A DNA stretch of 64,000 nucleotides from Notamacropus eugenii. Lineage: Eukaryota > Chordata > Mammalia > Diprotodontia > Macropodidae. The translations under genes and the position numbers were made by a program. The stretch is from positions 57,462,919-57,526,918 of the forward strand of contig NC_092875.1 of assembly GCF_028372415.1 (NCBI RefSeq), written 5' to 3'. The notes under the pieces were generated by a model that was not told where the DNA came from, ran no database searches, and saw only the letters and a list, made by a program, of their open reading frames with translations. Each line of letters starts with the position of its first letter. The stretch's first letter is position 1. Positions 19,128 through 30,849 of the stretch are shown piece after piece.

Positions 19128-19655
19128 TCACAGTGCCTCAATGGCTTCCCATCACCTTCAGAATCAAATAGAAAATCCTGTTTTCCATTTCTCTGTTTTG
19201 CATTCAAGGTACTTCATAAAATGACCTCTGCCCCAACCCCTCACTAACCTTTCCAGTTTTCTTACATCTCATTCCCTCTCATGTACTCTTTGATCCTTGA
19301 ACAAGACACTCCATCTCTCCACTCCAGGTATTTTCTTTGGCTGTTCCCCATGCCTAGAATGCTTTGCCTCCTCATCTCTACCTCCTGGCTTTCCTGACCT
19401 TCCTTTAAGTCCTAGCTAAAATCAAACTTTCCACAGGAAGTCTTTCCCAATCATTCTTAATTCTAGTGCCTTCCCTTTGTTGACTATTTTCTTTTTATCC
19501 TGTATGTAGTTTGTTTGTACATAGCTATTCGCATGTTATCTCCTTCATTAGGTTGTAAGATTCTTGAGGGCAGGACTGTCTTGAGCCTTTTCCTGTATCC
19601 TCAGAGCTTAAGCCTTGTGTGTTGTAGGCATTTAATTCTTTGATTGATTCTGGTA
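19128..19655 (+). mobile_element. L2-type LINE 3' part, inserted in the CR1/L3 copy
   Basis: CAATGGCTTCCCATCACCTT, CCCCATGCCTAGAATGCTTT, CTTCCTTTAAGTCCTAGCTA, ATTAGGTTGTAAGATTCTTG and the terminal TTTGATTGATTC are in full L2 3' order. Confidence 0.8.
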
Positions 19656-19659
19656 ATCT

Positions 19660-19800
19660 GCTAAAGCCTATGGATGCCTTCTCAGAATAATGTTTTTAAA
19701 TGCATAAAGTAAAATACATTAAATTACAAAGGAAACAAATTATCCTAAAATCCAGTTATCAAAGTATTTTGAAAAATAAATTCACAGGCCACCAAGGCAA
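19660..19800 (+). mobile_element. Nonautonomous DNA element (hAT-like, guessed)
   Basis: AAAGCCTATGGATGCCTTCT, CAGAATAATGTTTTTAAATG, CATAAAGTAAAATACATTAA and ATTACAAAGGAAACAAATTA. The same order occurs at 49180-49520, and in reverse at 57598-57735. Confidence 0.55.
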
Positions 19801-19859
19801 GAACATCCTTGGATTAAGAGAGACCCCTGGATTTACTCCAGGGTCGGGGCAAAGCCAGA

Positions 19860-20065
19860 GAAAAAGAACCTGATCTCCCCCATCGTGTATTTGTGAAATT
19901 GATGTTTTGTACCCAAATGTGAGACTTTACAGCTTTACTCATTGATTTTCATTATTAGGCTCATCCCTGGGTTCCAGCTTGTCAAGATCCCTTTAGATCC
20001 TGATCCTGTTGTCCCAGTTAAGTCACTGATGAAAACGTTTAACAGCACAGAAGTAAAGAACTCTG
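19860..20065 (-). mobile_element. CR1/L3-type LINE, reverse transcriptase part (2 of 2)
   Basis: Minus-strand translation gives VLFNVFISDL-like and KVSHLGTKHQFHKYTMG, matching the CRVLHLGRNNPRHQYRLG string just upstream of KANGILG in CR1 proteins. Together with the piece at 18875-19125 this forms one element split by later insertions. Confidence 0.65.
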
Positions 20066-20199
20066 GACAACTTCACTTGGATCTCCCTAACTTCCTGCCC
20101 CAGGAAATTCAATTTCCTGCCCAAATTTCTGTCTTTGTCTATCCTTATTTCCTGGTCTGAAACCCTCTTTTTCATTCTTATTTGACTTGAGTCCTTCCC

Positions 20200-20560
20200 T
20201 TCTCTCCCATTCCTTCTCCTTCCCTAGAAGCCAAAAGTAGAAGTACTCCAGATCCCATGCCTGCCCTCCCTCCTATTTCTGACAATTGAAATCCTTTTTC
20301 AGGACTCTGCTCACATGCTAACTACTACCTAAACTCTTCCCAATTTCCCCAGCCAGAGGTGATCACTTTCTTGAATTTCTCAGGTGGCTCTGTTAGACCT
20401 CCAGGTATTCATTACATTCTAACTTGTATTATACTTATTTCTATTCCAGCTTTTAGATTGTAAGCTCCCTTAGACAGGCATCAGGGCATTTTTCATCCTT
20501 GTATCCTCAGCACCCATGGGTCCTTTTCAATTGTAAGTAATGATTGAATGGATTGAGCTG
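20200..20560 (+). mobile_element. L2-type LINE 3' end
   Basis: TTTTTCAGGACTCTGCTCAC, TTTTAGATTGTAAGCTCCCT and TATCCTCAGCACCCATGGGT lead to a terminal AATGATTGAATGGATTGA. Confidence 0.7.
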
Positions 20561-20864
20561 AGTACAAGTATGAGTAACATGATTCACTTCCTTTTGGGAG
20601 CTTATAACATGAAGCGATAGGCAAGTACATGTAAAAGGAGATTGGGCGGTCCCCTAAGGTCCTGTTTTCTCAATTATTCTGGTTTCTGGATTCCTTGCTT
20701 AGCTTGTTTTGCCCCCCACTTTCTGGCAATCCCTTCTCCTGTTTGAATCCAATTGTTTACAAATCACTTAGACCTTATATCCTAGCCATTTAATTTGATT
20801 ATGAAAAGCACAGTAATGCCAGAAACAGCAAGTAATAACACTCACATTTCTAACTCTCTGGAGT

Positions 20865-21055
20865 GAAATATTCTTTCTCTCTCCCTGTCCTCCTCTCTCT
20901 GTCTCTCTCCCTCCCTCTCCCCATTCCCCCTCTCTTTGTCTCCTACTTTGTCTCTCTTTTCTCCATCTCTTTAACTCTGTCTCCTTCTTCCCTCCATCCC
21001 CTCCCTCCCTCTCTCTCTATCTCCCACTTTGTCTGTCTCTCCTGCCCCATAGACT
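20865..21055. repeat. CT-rich low-complexity tract
   Basis: TCTCTCTCCCTGTCCTCCTC and related pyrimidine runs extend for about 190 bases with few purines. Confidence 0.8.
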
Positions 21056-21099
21056 GGATTCCATACCATGAGCTTTCATGATTCCTCCTGTTAATGCTT

Positions 21100-21285
21100 C
21101 ACCATCCCATAATTACGTCATATGAAATTTGTTCACCTTTTGTTTCTATTTATCTGTGTCCATGTTATTTCCTTCTAGAAGACTGTGTGCTTCTTGAGTT
21201 CAGGGGTTATTTTGTTTTTGTCTTTGGATATCCCCAAGCTTCCTTAACAAACATTAGACATTTAATAAATACTTGTTGAGCTGAT
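21100..21285 (+). mobile_element. L2-type LINE 3' end
   Basis: TGTGTGCTTCTTGAGTTCAG, TTTTGTCTTTGGATATCCCC and the terminal TTTAATAAATACTTGTTGAG are present. Confidence 0.75.
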
Positions 21286-21629
21286 TGGGAAGGGGGAATA
21301 GGCAAGTAGTACTGTCTTTTAGGCCTGGTGCCTCTTGGCATACTTCAGGTACCCGGTGTGTATCTCAAGACTGATGGCTGAGAGAACAAACCTGCTTCAG
21401 CACAGTGGCACCCTTACCTGCTTTGATAGGATAGCGGTGGTTCACTCAGCTCTTTCTGCAGCCTTCAAGGGGCAGGAAGGCTTACTGCCTACTCTGTCCT
21501 CAGCACAATCATCTTCATCCATATTCCTCTTATTTTTCTTTATTTTTTTTATATTTTCCCCTCCCTGTGGGAAAAGACTTAATGCTTTCAAGATTATATG
21601 ACCTTCATATGAAAAAATTCTAGCTAGGG

Positions 21630-21845
21630 TACTGACACTGGAGTCCGGAAGATCTGTTTAAATCCAGCTTTAGAAACTTACTAGGTGGGTGACCCTGGGA
21701 AAGTCACAACTTCAGTTTCTTCAACCGTAAAATGGGGATAATAGTAACTCCTCCCTCACAGGGTTGTTGTGAGGTTCAAATGATAATATTTGTAAAGCCC
21801 TTAGTGCCTGGCACATTGTAGGTATGAGATAAATGCTTTCTATTA
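21630..21845 (+). repeat. CORE-SINE (MIR/MAR type)
   Basis: CTGGAGTCCGGAAGATCTGT, GTGACCCTGGGAAAGTCACA, AACCGTAAAATGGGGATAAT and the tail CAGGGTTGTTGTGAGGTTCA, GCCTGGCACATTGTAGGTAT cover the whole SINE. Confidence 0.85.
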
Positions 21846-21849
21846 ATGA

Positions 21850-22655
21850 AAGAGACATAAATTAAAACAACTTGGAGGTTCTGCTTCACACTCATCAGAT
21901 TAACAAGGTTGACACCCTTCCCCCGAAAGGAAGTGACAAATACTGGTGAAGTTGTGGGAAAATGGGTACACTAATACAGTTTTAGTGGAGTTGTGAACTG
22001 GTGTAATAATTTGGGACAGCAATTTGGAACTATGCCCCCCAAAGCTATTAAACTATGCATAATGACTAGTGATGTCACAACTTCTTTTTTATCTCTGGGG
22101 AGATCCAAGAAAGAGGAAAAATACCCATATACACAAAAATATTTATAGCAGCTCTGTTTGTGATGGCAAAGAATTGGAAACTCAGGGAGTGCCCTTCAAC
22201 TAGGGAATGGTTCAACAATTTCTGGTATTAGAATATGATGAAATGCTATTTTGCTGTAAGAAATGATGAACAGGATGGTTTCAGAGAAACCTGGGAAAAT
22301 CTGATTTCATGCAGAGTGAACAGAACCAGAACAATTTATCCAATAGCCATAATATAGTAAAACCAAACAACTTTGAAAAACTTAGCAACTCTGATCAACA
22401 CAACGACCAATGATAATTTCCGAGGACTCGTGATGAAATATGCCATCCATCTTCAGATAGAGAAGTGAGCTATTCAGAGTGCAGATTGAGACTTTTTTTA
22501 GGGGGAGAGGAAGCAGAACCAATGTAGGAGTTTTTGCTTGTATTAGGGGTTTGTTTTTCTTGTTTTCTTAGTGAGGACTGAGGGTAAGATGGGAGGGATA
22601 GAAGGAGAATTTTATATTGGAAATACAATGTAGTTTTAAAAAAGAATGTATGACC
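21850..22655 (+). mobile_element. L1 LINE, ORF2 C-terminus and 3' UTR
   Basis: AATTAAAACAACTTGGAGGT, ACTGGTGAAGTTGTGGGAAA, TTTATAGCAGCTCTGTTTGT, GAAATGATGAACAGGATGGT and GAGTGAACAGAACCAGAACA follow the order of the marsupial L1 ORF2 end and 3' UTR. The copy is 5' truncated and its frame is broken. Confidence 0.85.
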
Positions 22656-22829
22656 TTGGGCACAGATTTCTTTGTTTTATAAATTGGTCTGAGCCAATTG
22701 TAAATACTAGCTTTTCCTTCTTCAGCACTATTTCAGTTTCCTCATAGCACATAAAGGTTTGATATAGATGTGATATAAGCGTGATAATTCTTCGGTCATT
22801 GTTGATAAAAATAGATTTTTGTAGGACTG

Positions 22830-23420
22830 TTGATTTGTTTTTTTTTCATTTGTGATCTACTTGTTGCTCTCATGTTGGTTTTACCATTACATACTTTGAG
22901 ATCATATGAATTATTTGAGTCTCAAGTCAAGCTTTCTCTAGACATTTTTTCCTTTTACATCCATTGCTTTTTGCTGTTTTATGAAGCAATACTGCTTATA
23001 ATTTTCCAGCATTTTCCTCTGTAGTGCTTTATAAGTGAGTTTGTGTTGAAAACTGGTGTCACTTTTGGTTGACACACGTCTTTGTTTAGCAAGTAAATTT
23101 GATATTTGTAACTTAAGGCAATTTCTAGGCTCTTTTTGGCCTCCGAGTTTTGGTGATTGCCTTATATCAATTAAGCTTTTGTAGGAAATAATGATAATCA
23201 AAGCTAATATCTTTGCTTTTTTATTTTTCAGTTTCCCATTTGGGGGCTTGTTTAAATAAGATAGGTTGAAGTTGTTGCAATTTAACTTTTATCTTTTCTT
23301 CTAATTTAGCATAGATCTGGAATCTCTGCTCTCACTAGTTATTGATCTGGCTGCACACAGAAAACTGATTCTGATAGCATTCTCATTAGGAATCAGTCTT
23401 TTTCTAGTGAAATATGATAG
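22830..23420 (-). repeat. Unclassified interspersed repeat, copy B, first block
   Basis: Matches copy A (1360-2040) with anchors such as TTTGCTGTTTTATGAAGCAA against TTCGCTGTTTTGTGAGGCAA. The minus strand holds an 87-codon open frame with EPRNCLKLQISNLLAKQRRV and LQRKMLENYKQYCFIKQQK. It resembles no protein family that I can name. Confidence 0.5.
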
Positions 23421-23639
23421 ATTTTGTAAGTTGAAAGAAAAATAGTTGCTGTTTTTTCAAATTCAATTAAAATTAAAACAGGATTAAAGTTGAGTGTTTT
23501 GAAGTCAAAAAGAACAAGCTTAGGGGAATAAAAGGGGAAAAAAAGAGCAAGCCTGACCTGAAGATGAATATAAGAAGATATCTTTCCCTGATTCCTTTGT
23601 AGAGATGTGGGTGTATGGGTATTGAACCCTGTGTATTAT

Positions 23640-23815
23640 GTCCATTACAAACGTATTAATTAGTTTTGCTGAAATTTTTTCTCTTTCAAAAAATATTCTT
23701 TGTTATAAGGGATGGATCTCTGGAGTGGAGACGAGGAGGAATATAAGGCAAAACATAGATAATATTAAAAATACCAGTGAAATCTATTTTAAAAGGATAG
23801 TCAATTTCTCCCCCC
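23640..23815 (+). mobile_element. Possible L1-type 3' UTR fragment
   Basis: TTTGTTATAAGGGATGGATC and TCTGGAGTGGAGACGAGGAG resemble a 3' UTR block also seen near 52440-52540. The assignment to L1 is from memory and weak. Confidence 0.3.
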
Positions 23816-23864
23816 TTTCTCCCTCCTTTCCTTTCTTTCTTTCATCATTGTATTACTGAGAATA

Positions 23865-26800
23865 ACTAAGTCATTTACAGTTGATCATCATACAATATTG
23901 CTTACTGTATACAGTATTTTCCTGGTTCTGCTCATTTCACTTTATATCAGTTCATGTAAATCTTTCCAATTTTTTTCTGAGAGCATCTTGCTCCTCATTT
24001 CTTCTATAGCACAATAGTATTCCATCACAATCATATACCACAACTTGTCAGCCATTCTCTAATTGCCGGGCATCCCCTCAATTTGCAATTCTTTGCTGCA
24101 ACAAAAAGAGCTGGAATAAATAGTTTTGTACATATAAGTCCTTTACCTTTTTTTAAAAAAAATCTCTTTCAGATATAGACTTCGTAGTGGTCTTGCTGGG
24201 TCAAAGGTTATGCAGAATTTTATTGTTCTTTGGGCAGAGTTCCAAATTGCTCTCTAGAATAGTTGAATCAGTTCACAACTCCACCAACAGTGTATTAGTG
24301 TCTTAAATTTCCCACATCCCCTCCAACATTTGTCATTTTCCTTTTCTGCCATACTAGCCAATCTGATAGGTATGAGGTGGTACCTCAGAGTTGTTTAAAT
24401 TTGCATTTCTCTAATCAGTAGTGATTTAGAGCATTTTTTCACGTGACTAGACAGCTTTGATAACTTCATTTGAAAACTGTCTGTTCAGATCTTTTGACCA
24501 TTTATCAGTTGAGGAGTGACTTATATTCTTATAAATTTGACTTGGTTCTCTGTATATTTGAGAAATGAGCCCTTTATTGGAAAAACTTGCTGTAAATTTT
24601 TTTCACAGTTGTGATTACTATATACTTCCCTCCATCCTTCATGTCCTGCCCCCATTTATCCTACTCTTTCTCTCTTTCACCCTATTCATTCTCAAAAGTA
24701 TTTTGCTTCTGACTACCACCTCCTCCAATCCATCCTCCCTTCCATCAGCCCCTCTCCTTCTCTTTATCTCCTTTCCTTTAGGGTAAGATAGATTCTATAC
24801 CCAACTGAATATGTATGTTATTTCCTCTTTGAGCCAATTCCAATGAAGTTCAAGCTTTCCCCTGCCCCCCCCCTTCCCTCCTCGGTAAAAGCTCTTTTGC
24901 ACCTCTCATGTGAGGTACCCCATTCTACCTCTCCCTTCCCCTTCCTCCCAGTGCATTTTTCTTTCTCACCCCTTAATTTTATTTTTTAAGATATCATCCC
25001 AAAATATTCAACTCAAAACTTGTATCCTCAGTCTACATAGAGTCCTCCTAATTGCCCTAAAAATGAGAAGGTTTTTAGGAGTTATAAGTATCATCTTCCC
25101 ATGTAGGAATATAAACAGTTTAACCTTGTTGAATCCCTTATGATTTCTCTTTCTTATTTACCTTTCTATCCTTTTCTTGAGTTTTGTATTGGAAAGTCAG
25201 ATTTTCTATTCAGGTTTAATTTTTCATCAAGAATGCTTGAAAATCCTCAATTTTATTAAATGTCCATTTTTTTCCCCTTGAAGGATTATACTCAGTTTTG
25301 CTGGGTAAGTAATTCTTGGTTATAATCCTAGTTTCCTTGTCCTGTGGAATATCTTATTCTAAGTCCTCTGATCCTTTAATGTAGAAGTTGCTAAACCTTG
25401 TGTTATCCTGATTATGGCTCCATGATATTTGAATTGTTTCTCTCTGGCTGCTTACAATATTTTCTCCTTGACCTGGAAGCACTGAAATTTGGTTATAATA
25501 TTTGTGGGAATTTTCATTTTCTATTTTACTTTCTGGTTCTAGAATATCAGGGTGGTTTTTCTTGATAATTTCTTGAATGATGATGTCTTTGATCATGGCT
25601 TTGAGGTAGTCCAGTAATTCTTAAAGTAGCACTACTTGATCTGTTTTCCAGGTCACTTGTTTTTCCAGTGAGATTTTTCACATTTTCTTCTATCTTTTCA
25701 TTCTTTTGATTTTGTTTTATTGTTTCTTGATGTCTCAGAAGTCATCAGTCTCCACTTGCCCAATTCTTATTTTTAAAGAATTATTTTCTTTGGTGAGTTT
25801 CTGTACCTTCTTTTCCATTTGGCCAATTCTGTTTTTTAAAGAAGTCTTCTCTTCTTTGGATTTTTATGTTTCTTCTACCATTAGGCCAATATTTTTTTAA
25901 CATGTCATTTTCTTCAGTAATTTTTTTGTGCCCCCTTTAAAAGGTGTTGACACTTTTTCCATGGTTTTTTTCCATCACCCTCATTCTCTTTTCCCATTTT
26001 TTCCTCTACCACTCTTAATTGATTTTAAAACTCCTTTTTGAACTCTTCCAAGGGTTCTTTTTGAGCCTGAAACCAATTCACATTTATCTTTGAGGCTTTG
26101 GATGTAGCAGTTTTGACTTTGTTGTCTTCTTCTAAGTTTGTGTTTTGACCTTCTCTGGCATGATAATTACTTTCTATGGCCAGGTTCTTTTTTTATTTGT
26201 TTGCTCATTTTCCCCAGCCTATTTCTTGACCTAACTTTATGCTCAAGGTGAGCTCTGCCCCCAGGGTAGAGGGAACATTGTTCCAAGCTTCGGAATTTTT
26301 GTGCAGCTGTTTTCAGAGCTAGTTCTGGAGGTCTAGTTTTCACTTCTTCCAAAGTGGTGTGCTGTAAAGAGTGGTGCTCTTGTTTGTGGTGTGTGCTTGG
26401 TCTGTGCTCTTGTTTGTGAATGACCAATCATACTCTTTTCTGCCCTGGAACTATGAACAGGGAGCCTGCTCACAAAAAGACTGCGAACTCTTGTGTGCTA
26501 GTGATTTTCCTCAGATCCACATATAGACAATACAACAGAGTCCTGCACTCAATACCAACAAAGGTAATTCTGTAATATCCTTCTGATCAGTTGCCAGCCC
26601 CCTTATCATCTGTGGGTTGAGAGCTCTGAAAGCAGCTGCCACCAATTCAGTTGCCCATAAGGCCTGCTGCTATCTTGCCAGGATGTTGCCTGCATTGGAC
26701 TGTGTTCCACTCTCATGCCCATGTGACAGACCTTTCCTGCCTACATTCTAAGTTTTCTTGGGCTGAAAAATTGTTTTACCCTATCTTTTTGTGGATTCTG

Positions 26801-26924
26801 CTGCTACAGAATAATTTTGAAGAGTTATTTTAAAGTTGTTTGGAGGGAAATTTGGGAGAGGTCAGGTGAATCCCTGCCCCCTCCTTCCCCCCCTTTTTTT
26901 TTTTGCCATTTTGGCTCTGCCCCC
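23865..26924 (-). mobile_element. HAL1 (half-L1): 5' UTR, ORF1, then 3' end without endonuclease or reverse transcriptase
   Basis: On the minus strand it opens with GGGGGCAGAGCCAAAATGGC, the typical complete 5' end of marsupial L1, then a long 5' UTR. ORF1 follows at about 26200-25050: the start-side string MSKQIKKEPGHRK, a lysine- and glutamate-rich coiled-coil segment, and a C-terminal part with IIQEIIKKNHPDILEPESK and TRFSNFYIKGS. A purine-rich spacer leads straight into the ORF2 tail and 3' UTR (about 24620-23865). At 3.06 kb, the endonuclease and reverse transcriptase regions of about 3 kb are absent, as in HAL1 elements. ORF1 is interrupted by several stops and frameshifts. Confidence 0.8.
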
Positions 26925-26974
26925 ACCCAAAACATATGTTTTCAATGAGTCAGTTACCCCAAGCTCGTTAGATT

Positions 26975-27225
26975 CCATACAGTTTCTTTGCCTCTTTATT
27001 CTCTATATATTGGGACATAAGCTGTAGTTCCCTCCATGTTGATATCTTTGCTTATGCAAAAAAGGATCAAGTAAAGACAATGCCAAGAGTCCCATGAAAT
27101 GATACTTCTTGTTATCTTTGAGCATGTAAAGGCACAACTGTGCCAACTCCTTTGTTTGTTCCTCTAAGCAGAATCTGTGAGTCATCCCTCAATTTAGCTT
27201 CAACTTCCTTTTGTTTTCTGGTTTT
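26975..27225 (-). repeat. Unclassified interspersed repeat, copy B, second block
   Basis: Anchors such as GAGTCCCATGAAATGATACT match GGGTCTCATGAGACGATATT in copy A. The minus strand reads CLEEQTKELAQLCLYMLKDN. The first block lies beyond the HAL1, so the HAL1 seems to have landed inside this repeat. Confidence 0.5.
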
Positions 27226-27304
27226 GGTTATTGCAATAATATCAGTATTGAAATGGGTCATTTCCTAGAATAGAATGAAGAAGCAGCTGGGGGGGGCGGG
27301 GTTG

Positions 27305-27575
27305 AGAAAGTAAGCAGTTACAGTGGATAGAGCTCTAGGCTTGGAGTCAGGAAGACCCAAGTTTAAATTCAGTCTCAGATATTTCCTAGCCATGTGACCC
27401 TAGTCATTTAATTTCTGTCTACCTCAGTTTCCTCAAGTGTAAAATGGGAATAATAACAGCACTTACCTCACAGAGTTGTTGTGAGGATCGAATGAGACAA
27501 TATTTGTAAAATGTGCTTAGCACAGTGCCTGACCCTTAGCAGGCACCATATAAAGATTTATTCCTTCCCCTTTCC
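27305..27575 (+). repeat. CORE-SINE, near full length
   Basis: ACAGTGGATAGAGCTCTAGG, TTGGAGTCAGGAAGACCCAA, the promoter-like CAAGTTTAAATTC, TGTAAAATGGGAATAATAAC and GTTGTGAGGATCGAATGAGA run in sense order. Confidence 0.9.
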
Positions 27576-27579
27576 ACTT

Positions 27580-29115
27580 CCTTACAAATTTTTTGTCACC
27601 TAAGCTTTTAATGAAAAAAATCACAAAACAACAGTTTCTCATTATTGTACATTAAGACTGTACATTTCTGAATGGAGATCAGATCATAGTTTCTTACTTT
27701 CTTTTATGTCATTTGGGAGCCACAGCTATGGTGGCCCTGACCTACACTCATTCAAGCTCTATAGGGAAATGGAATAAGTTTGATGACCAGGCAGCTGGTA
27801 CAAGACTACGTTCTCGAGAAACCTTTTCTGTCTTTACAAGAAATGACAATATAGAATGTTAGATACCTCTATCAGTGTTACTTACGTAGCAAAGCTGTCC
27901 CTAGCATGTAGCCTAAGAGTATCATTGTGTGGCTTGAAAAGAGACAGAATAGACTTTTCTAGTCTCTTCCCTTCTTCCTCAAGGGAAACTTTTTCATGTC
28001 AGGACGGGGAATAGGAGATTGGGGCCAGAAGCTTGGCCATTCTGTTTTTCTCAGAGACAAGGAATACTGGGCTAGAATTATATCTGCCAGCTTCCTTAAA
28101 TATTATTAGTGTAAGGGATGTTGTTTTCAAGTTCAAGCTAAACTTATGATTTTTTTCATTAAGTAGAAAAAGGAAGGACACAAGGTTCCACTTTCTTCCC
28201 ACCAAACAGCAGTTCTACAATGAGCACACATAAGAAGTAGCAAAAAAAATCCTATTTATCCAAATTAGTAGCAAAATAGAAATCAGAAAAAGTATAAATA
28301 TGAGAACATATTACCACACAAAACAGAGTAGGTGCTCTCCTATTTAGATCAAGGGAACTCAGCTCAAACAAGAGGGAAAGGGTCCTAAATCTCTTCTGAG
28401 AGGAATTTCTCCCAAGTCCCTAGTATTAGCAGGCTGAGGATAGGGACATAATGGAAATTCCCAGCTCCTCTTATGTCAGATTCTTCCCAGAGTCTTTTCC
28501 TTCAGCAACCTGAAGTGGAATTGGCATTGTCCATATTTTCTCTTGAAGCAGGAAGCCAGAAGAGATTTGATGAGAGTCTAAGAAAGTGAAGATTGAGGAG
28601 ATTGGAATTCTCTTCTCTCCTGCTGTTACTGACTCCTCATCACCCTGATCCAGGTTGGGGCACTGATTTCCACCAGTGAAGAAAGAATCCCATACCAATG
28701 TGTTTAGGGACTCAGGTTATATTTAAATGAAACAACTAAAACTCTACTCCACCCCAACCAATGAGTTATCTTTGAGGTCTCAAGGGCTTAAACGCTGGCC
28801 TACGGGGACAGACACAGAGATTCTCTTCAATACCTTGCTTCTGAGAGTTCCACTAAGAGTGCATGCATGGGGCAGCCCTGGGGATTCACTTTGCCTCAAT
28901 GGTTCTGAAGTTAATAGATTATAGCAATAATAATGGGGCTGAGGAAATGGAGCTCTTGGTAAAAAAGCAAAGTGGAAGAGGGACTAACCATAGTGGGGAA
29001 CCTTCCAGTGTACCACTCCCCTTTCCCCCATGCCTCATGGTAGGGAAGGGTCTGGGGAAGAGAGTGGAGGGGTCTCTGAATATCCTGAAACCTTTCGCCA
29101 TGGAATGTCAGATTA
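27580..29115. other. Intergenic, nothing recognised
   Basis: Open frames on both strands at 28471-29174 overlap each other and look accidental. No repeat signature or splice-flanked coding block was found. Confidence 0.45.
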
Positions 29116-29119
29116 AGGC

Positions 29120-29290
29120 TCTGACTGTGGCAGTTAGGTGGCCAGGAGCCAGGAAGACCTGAGTTCAAATTCAACTATAGACTTATTAACTATGACCCTG
29201 GGCAAATCATTTAACTTCTATCTGCCTCAATTTTCTCAGCCGTAAAATAGTAATAACAGTAGGCACTTAATAAATGCGTTTTTCCTTCTG
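29120..29290 (+). repeat. CORE-SINE
   Basis: GGCAGTTAGGTGGCCAGGAG, CAGGAAGACCTGAGTTCAAA, ATGACCCTGGGCAAATCATT and TCTCAGCCGTAAAATAGTAA; it ends at TAATAAATGCG. Confidence 0.8.
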
Positions 29291-29294
29291 TCTT

Positions 29295-30195
29295 TTTTCC
29301 ATCATGCCTTCACTCTCAGGAAAAATTTATGCTTAAGAAATTCATGCCCAGCCTCCCACCCCCATGATTCTGAGGTGTTCTTAAGGCCCCTGGTGTCTAG
29401 TGGGAGGGCAGGTCTGCCCTACTGTCTAGTCATTCCACCACTATTGCTGTGGAAGAAAGAGGGATAGGACTGAGGTGCCATTTAAAATTTTCTGAGTTGT
29501 CAAACAAGTAATCACCTCATAGACAGTCTGTTGGTGAGGGCCCTCTTTATACTTGGTTAGGCTGGTCTGTTACCAGAACAATATTCAAACCCTTTCTAGT
29601 TTGGTAGACCTATCAAAGTGTGAGTTCTGAGGACGAACCTCTGAAAACCAAGAGTCACCTCTGTGCTATAATGAGGCATTGAAGTGAGACTTTGTGGAGG
29701 TTGACCCATTTTAAATTTAAGATGCTCCAAAGACTAGTGACTGAGCTGGGAGGAGAGTGTGGTCATACTCTGATTCCAAACAGTGTCTTAGCCTCAAATC
29801 AAGGCACTCATGATCCTTTGGCTTTTGATCAGCTGCCTGAGGTTGAAGCAAGATCTTATCTACAGCAGCACCTGGACTTTTGACTAGGGCAAAAGGAAAT
29901 TTTGTAACTAGGGACACTGTAAGGTTTCAGGGAAAAGGTGAGGCCACCCCTCAGGTGCTTGCCAGGGTGAGAAAAATGAAGAGGAGGCAGCATGGGAGAG
30001 ATGTCAGTCCATAGTTATCATTGGGGAATATTTAACAAGCAAATATGAACTGTTTAGCATTGTAGGGCTAGTCAGGGGAAGCTCGATCTATTCTAGGGTT
30101 TGATGACCTGCCTGAAGCATGAGGGGAAAGGAGGAATGAGGGAGGGAGCAGGAATAGTTTCTATCTGTACCAATTCTGGGTTCGAGACTTTTCTT
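29295..30195. other. Intergenic, nothing recognised
   Basis: Apparently single-copy sequence. The short frame at 29692-29883 has no recognisable motif. Confidence 0.45.
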
Positions 30196-30199
30196 AGAA

Positions 30200-30375
30200 T
30201 CAACCAATCAATGTATATTTATTTAGCTCTTAATGTGTACCTGGCACTAGGATAGGTGTCAAAGGAATGAAGATACTGGGGAGAAGTTAGTTTCAGAAAC
30301 ATGCTTTTTCTTCCTGGAAGCCTTTCCTAGTGCTCTGTCCATCCTGATCCCATGTCTTTCCTCATTCAAACTTGT
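30200..30375 (-). mobile_element. L2-type LINE 3' fragment
   Basis: AATCAATGTATATTTATTTA, GCTCTTAATGTGTACCTGGC and AAGGAATGAAGATACTGGGG match the complement of the L2 end; a short sense-looking L2 piece follows. Confidence 0.5.
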
Positions 30376-30384
30376 TTATTTATT

Positions 30385-30830
30385 GTTATTGTTGTGTTTG
30401 TCCTTTGTTCTCAAAGAGGACCATGACATCAAGACGATGACATGACTTACAGTTGACTTTGCTTTTAGTGTGGGAAGGCTGTGCAAGGTCACCAACCTCA
30501 TTTTCTCCTCCAGACCCATCTGGGTCCAGTGGCCTGATATTCCTTAGGATGACTGGAGATGGCCCAGGATGCAATGGGAGACCCTGGCCCTTTTAGGTTA
30601 AGGTCTTACCACATTCTCACTTTGAGTGAGATACACCCATTCAGTGAATAGGCTTCTTTAAATAGTTACTCAAGGAATGGCCCCTTTAACAAAACAAAAA
30701 AAATCAAACTGGGAGAGGAAGACCCTCAGGGTTCCTGGGTAAAAGAGAAACAGTTACTATTTAATATTTACATTCACTCTCTGCTGGGTGAGTGGGGACC
30801 TGTTGTCTCTTCTATGAGCTCCAGAGTGAA
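30385..30830 (-). repeat. LINE-tailed SINE, full length
   Basis: The plus strand shows the complement of the tail (TTTGTCCTTTGTTCTCAAAG, AGGACCATGACATCA), body (CAGGATGCAATGGGAGACCC) and head (TATGAGCTCCAGAGTGAATT). Confidence 0.85.
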
Positions 30831-30849
30831 TTGGGTTTAAGACTTGGTT

